Of a stretch of 64,000 nt of DNA, positions 61,048 to 64,000 are shown in pieces (position 1 is the first letter of the stretch; each line of letters begins with the position of its first letter). The position numbers were made by a program, and so were the translations under genes. Under the pieces are notes generated by a model. The model was not told where the DNA came from and made no database searches. It worked only from the letters and a program-made list of their open reading frames with translations. Location of the stretch: positions 23,965-87,964 of the forward strand of contig VEPM01000016.1 in NCBI GenBank assembly GCA_012026795.1, read 5' to 3'. Origin of the DNA: Candidatus Methanoperedens sp. (GTDB lineage Archaea; Halobacteriota; Methanosarcinia; Methanosarcinales; Methanoperedenaceae).

Positions 61048-61551
61048 ATGGCTAACGATGTTTTTAAAGCGCTTAGCAGTACTACGCGACAGAAAATGCT
61101 TAAGATACTGGCCAGGAAAGAAATACATATCGCTGGTCTTGCAAGAGAATTGAACCTCTCGGTTCCGGTAGTGGCTAAACATGCAAAGCTTATGGAGAAG
61201 GCAGGTTTAATTGAAATAAAAAAGTTTGGCAAGACCCATGTACTTGTTAGTAAAATAAAAAATATCTGTGGCATGTTTGATGAACTTGCCGATTCATATG
61301 AGATCAAGCTGCAGAGAGGCGCCAGTATTCTGGAAGCCCTGAGAAAGGTATCTGGAGTAGAATTAAAAATTGTTGGCGACAGAGAGTTTGTTATGGCAAT
61401 CGACGGTGAAGAGGGACTTTATATTTATGAGGTTAATGGGAACTCACCCAATTCGACAACCGAGGAATTTAAGATAGAAAAAGACTGCACTATCGAGTGG
61501 AAAAAATTAATACCTGTAACGAGAAAGAAGATTTCTGTCAAAATCAAATAA
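61048..61551 (+). CDS. ArsR-type regulator divergent from cbtBA
   Basis: The first 75 residues are an ArsR winged helix (DVFKALSSTTRQKMLKILAR, then LNLSVPVVAKHAKLMEKAGL). The C-terminal ~90 residues are an unfamiliar domain with beta segments (VELKIVGDREFVMAIDGEEG, LYIYEVNGNSPN). Only one Cys is present, so it does not have the classic ArsR metal site. I chose ATG 61048 before the helix; the longer frame up to 60805 is antisense to cbtBA. It probably controls cbtBA. Confidence 0.85.
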   Translation: MANDVFKALSSTTRQKMLKILARKEIHIAGLARELNLSVPVVAKHAKLMEKAGLIEIKKFGKTHVLVSKIKNICGMFDELADSYEIKLQRGASILEALRKVSGVELKIVGDREFVMAIDGEEGLYIYEVNGNSPNSTTEEFKIEKDCTIEWKKLIPVTRKKISVKIK

Positions 61552-61592
61552 AGTAGCTGATTAACAAATAAAATAAAAAAACGAGGTGCAAC

Positions 61593-61808
61593 ATGGAAAA
61601 AGTGGTTCTTGATATTGCTGGAATGCGCTGCGGGGCATGTTATGTAGGCATAGAACTCGCGCTTGGAAAAAAGAAAGGTGTAAAAAGCGCGAAGGTTTCT
61701 TTGAATGAGAGAATGGCTGTCGTGGAGTACGACCCGGCAATAGTGGCAGCATCAGATATAGCAAAGTCTGTGAATGATCTCGGATATATTGCAACAGTAA
61801 GAAGGTAA
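61593..61808 (+). CDS. HMA-type metallochaperone
   Basis: The 71-residue protein is one heavy-metal-associated domain: DIAGMRCGACYVGIELALGK carries the metal-binding CxxC, and the ending DIAKSVNDLGYIATVRR is typical. It should bind Cu(I) or another soft metal and hand it to an ATPase such as CopA or to another transporter. It follows the ArsR gene by 41 bp. Confidence 0.88.
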   Translation: MEKVVLDIAGMRCGACYVGIELALGKKKGVKSAKVSLNERMAVVEYDPAIVAASDIAKSVNDLGYIATVRR

Positions 61809-61954
61809 AAAAGATAGAGTTCCTCAAAGTGATTGATATCCCAAACTTCTCTTACCCCTATTTTAAGGCAAAAATTAGTCATAAGCTTAATTTAATGAGT
61901 CTAGCTATTGAGATTGTGTAAAAAACAATAGGAATTTCTGGAGAAGAAGACAGT

Positions 61955-63132
61955 ATGAAACATTTCCAATCTCAACGGGATAATAAGAATCCCTCAATAA
62001 CCCACTTGTTTACTTCTTTTCTGAGGTTAGGAGCCACCTCATTTGGCGGCCCAGCTATGGTAGCCTACATTCGCAAAATGGCAGTTGAACAGAAACACTG
62101 GCTTGATGAGGAAACCTTTCGCTATGGTGTGGCTCTTTGTCAAACAATACCCGGGGCAACTGCCATGCAAACGTCCGCCTATGTAGGTCTAAGAGCGCGG
62201 GGGGTGGCAGGTGCTTTGGTGAGTTTCGCTGGCTTTGGTCTACCTGCATTTATTATTATGATGGCACTTTCGGCTCTATACGTACGCACGTATAGTTTAC
62301 TGCGGTAGTTTCGGCGTTTAATGGACTTCAGGCTATAATTGTGGCCATTGTTGCTATTGCTACTGTGTCATTTGGCAGGACATATCTGAAAAAATGGAAG
62401 GACTTTATCATTGCTATCGTTGCTGCCATTATTTTTGGATTGGGGGTGAATCCGATCGTGGTAATCCTGTTGGCAGTAATTTTAGGGCTTATGCTCTATA
62501 ACAGGCAGACTCTCCCCCAACAGACTGCTGATTCAGCAATTAATTCATGCTTTACAAGACCTATTTTATTAATTTTATCGGCTGCAGTTATAGGATTCGT
62601 TATACTCTTCTTTGTTCATCGCGGGCTGTTCGACCTTGCTGCCCTCATGTTCAGGATCGATTTGTTTGCCTTTGGTGGTGGGTTTGCATCGGTTCCTATC
62701 ATGTTCCATAAGATTGTAGAGGTACATTCCTGGATGGATGGTCTGACCTTCTTCAATGGTATGGCTCTGGGGCAGGTTACTCCAGGGCCGATAGTGATTA
62801 CCGCAACATTCATTGGCTATTTGCTGTAAGGGCCTATTGGGGGAGTTATTGCCACTATTAGTGTATTTTTACCTTCTTTTCTACTTGTTGTTGGCATTGC
62901 GCCCTACTTCGATAGGCTTCGGACTTCACCATACTTCAACATAGCTATTGGCGGCATACTGTGTTCTTTTGTGGGGCTTCTTCTGAGTGTCACTCTTCGC
63001 TTTGCTTTGAACATCCCGTGGGATTTCCCTCGCATTATCTTTACAGGTTTAGCATTTGTTGCCTTGCTTTTTAAGGTAGATATCCTTTGGGTAGTGCTGA
63101 TAGGAATAGTACTCTCAGTGATGATTTTATAG
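61955..63132 (+). pseudogene. chrA: chromate transporter ChrA, broken by frameshift and TAA
   Basis: Joined reading gives a full ChrA: RLGATSFGGPAMVAYIRKMA and CQTIPGATAMQTSAYVGLRA in the first half, and DLFAFGGGFASVPIMFHKIV with GMALGQVTPGPIVITATFIG in the second. A missing base near 62300 shifts the frame (a single added C or T restores ...SL-PAVVSAFNG). A TAA at 62827-62829 then interrupts YLL-stop-GPIGGVIATIS, after which the frame is open to 63132. Two independent lesions make a pseudogene likely. Confidence 0.85.
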
Positions 63133-63156
63133 ATGATTTTCTGCTTCGCTCAAATC

Positions 63157-63525
63157 TCATTTTCGTCTGAATCTTACTACTTCTACATCTCTCGATGAGA
63201 CCCATTTTATCAGAGGCATTATAGCATCTCTAAGCTCTGCTCCTTCTTTTGTGAGCGAGTACTCCACTCTCGGAGGTATTTCAGGAAATGATTCTCTTTT
63301 GATCAGGCTTGCATTCTCCAGTTCTTTTAATCTATCTGCCAATGTTTTTGGACTTATTACACCCAGTTTTTTTTCAAGTTCATTATAGCGCAATTTCTGG
63401 TTATTTCCTATTGCACTGATAATCAGTAAAGCCCATTTCTTGCTGAGGATGCCCATGATACCTTCAATAGAACACAAACAAATATCGTCCTCGCGTATAG
63501 CGCATCTCTTGCTTTCCTTTTGCAT
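63157..63525 (-). CDS. HxlR-family regulator
   Basis: The 122-residue winged helix has the family features CLCSIEGIMGILSKKWALLI, RYNELEKKLGVISPKTLADR, LKELENASLIKRESF and PRVEYSLTKEGAEL. Three Cys near the N-terminus (RCAIREDDICLCS) could sense redox or metals, as in HxlR/YodB proteins. A perfect long palindrome lies between this gene and the divergent small gene. Confidence 0.9.
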   Translation of the reverse strand: MQKESKRCAIREDDICLCSIEGIMGILSKKWALLIISAIGNNQKLRYNELEKKLGVISPKTLADRLKELENASLIKRESFPEIPPRVEYSLTKEGAELRDAIMPLIKWVSSRDVEVVRFRRK

Positions 63526-63558
63526 AGCGACTTCCTTTTTTGATAGCTGCTATTTAAC

Positions 63559-63578
63559 TTTAAACTTGATAGTTTAAA
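63559..63578. promoter_or_regulatory. palindromic operator TTTAAACT-N4-AGTTTAAA
   Basis: Two perfect 8-bp arms flank TGAT. The site lies 34 bp upstream of the HxlR gene and 48 bp upstream of the divergent small gene at 63626. HxlR proteins commonly bind such palindromes next to their own genes. Confidence 0.65.
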
Positions 63579-63625
63579 TACTTTATTAACTGAAGTAACT
63601 ATAAAGATAAAAGGAGGTGAAAAAA

Positions 63626-63745
63626 ATGTGCCTAAAGTGTCTTCCCATTAATAAAAATAAAGACCAGCAGCCGCATGATTCCACAGAAAACAAAAATAAA
63701 GATATGGATAGCGAAGAATACGAACAAGCCTTAAACAAAAATTAA
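63626..63745 (+). CDS. small Cys-containing peptide
   Basis: A strong AAGGAGGTG site precedes ATG 63626. The 39-residue product starts MCLKCLPINKNKDQQPHDST and is otherwise Asn/Lys/Glu-rich. One CxxC stands at the very N-terminus. It lies directly behind the palindrome and ahead of the CopD-like gene, so it may be part of an HxlR-controlled unit. Confidence 0.5.
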   Translation: MCLKCLPINKNKDQQPHDSTENKNKDMDSEEYEQALNKN

Positions 63746-63805
63746 AATGTCTTGCCCCTGTTTTAGACTGGGGCAGTAATTTATTCATATAAAAGAGGTG
63801 ATATA

Positions 63806-64000
63806 ATGGAAATAATAAACATCATAACCCTCTGGCTGCATTATCTGGCAACTGTGAGGTGGATTGGAGGAATGGCTTTCAACCTATTTGTACTTCGCCC
63901 TTCAATGATCTTAATTGACCAAAACCAGCGACCGATACTTGGAACTAAAGTATTGAAGCGTTTCATCATTTTTGCTTGGTTGAGTATCGCAGTGCTGATC
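63806..64000 (+). CDS. CopD/DUF2269-like membrane protein (3' truncated by window)
   Basis: An AAGAGGTG site precedes ATG 63806. The visible 65 residues read TLWLHYLATVRWIGGMAFNL and VLKRFIIFAWLSIAVLI, the first helices of CopD-type integral membrane proteins with the His and Trp usually seen in helix one. CopD-family proteins take part in copper uptake or haem-linked membrane processes. The gene continues past the window. Confidence 0.6.
   Translation, partial: MEIINIITLWLHYLATVRWIGGMAFNLFVLRPSMILIDQNQRPILGTKVLKRFIIFAWLSIAVLI

Noticed and set aside
1..64000. CRISPR array associated with the Csa3-like gene
   Set aside because: No series of regularly spaced direct repeats of 25-40 bp was found. 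The only tandem repeats are the 11-bp units at 16036-16090 and the 38-codon HEAT repeats.
1..64000. tRNA or rRNA genes
   Set aside because: I saw no TTC-loop/anticodon-arm pattern or rRNA segment on either strand by eye; a covariance search would be needed for certainty.

Overview
The window looks like chromosomal DNA of a methanogen-lineage archaeon, most likely a Methanoperedens-like (ANME-2d) or related Methanosarcinales genome. The evidence is an F420-dependent NADP reductase, an archaeosortase A, a TRASH-domain Lrp regulator, archaeal TATA-type promoters, a haem chaperone CcmE of the CxxxY type, and a very large investment in cytochrome c maturation, membrane polyferredoxins and metal handling. 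The species assignment is inference. No rRNA, tRNA or CRISPR array was seen.

Left part (1-24 kb), accessory and partly decayed. It opens with the end of a CARF-HTH (Csa3-like) regulator, then several toxin-antitoxin style loci (a PIN protein with a coiled-coil partner, a truncated UPF0175 antitoxin, AbiEi/AbiEii, MazE/VapC-like), small zinc ribbons and dispersed intergenic repeats (a 93-bp repeat in two copies and a ~125-bp repeat in three). A pair of duplicated lipoprotein genes flanks a broken IS256-family element, a ~1000-residue HEAT-repeat membrane protein and an orphan 3' end of a group II intron (domains V/VI). At 15.7-22.5 kb lies a mobile-element-like block: winged-helix fragments, a VirB4-type ATPase with an apparent C-terminal nuclease-like domain, a VirB6-like membrane protein, a membrane-anchored exported protein and a VirB2-like small protein. 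A VWA-domain gene at 23-24 kb is broken by a frameshift and two in-frame TAG codons.

Middle (24-40 kb), redox and metal functions. A Rieske protein and a four-cluster ferredoxin form an operon that stops at an intact-looking IS701-family element. Then follow npdG, a TRASH-fused ClpP-fold protease, a copper P-type ATPase, a very short ccmD candidate, a UspA protein, ccmC, the Lrp-TRASH regulator, three DsrE-like proteins plus TusA, a surface beta-propeller, a NapH-like polyferredoxin, DUF63 and archaeosortase A.

Right part (40-64 kb). One long minus-strand block carries an operon of small exported proteins headed by a YHS protein, then CcdA, a cupredoxin, two CcmH-like/'ECCL' protein pairs, ccmF and ccmE. 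Next come an FTR1-polyferredoxin fusion behind a DtxR-like box, a MacB-type ABC exporter operon, nickel/cobalt transport (NiCoT behind a NikR-like operator, CbtAB), ArsR, HMA and HxlR proteins, and a broken chromate transporter. The window ends inside a CopD-like gene.

The strongest system-level signal is a repeated palindrome TTTACA-N5-TGTAAA. It lies immediately upstream of the Lrp-TRASH regulator, the YHS-led operon, ccmE and the macB operon (six sites in all). This suggests one metal-sensing regulon that couples cytochrome c maturation, copper-type chaperones and export.
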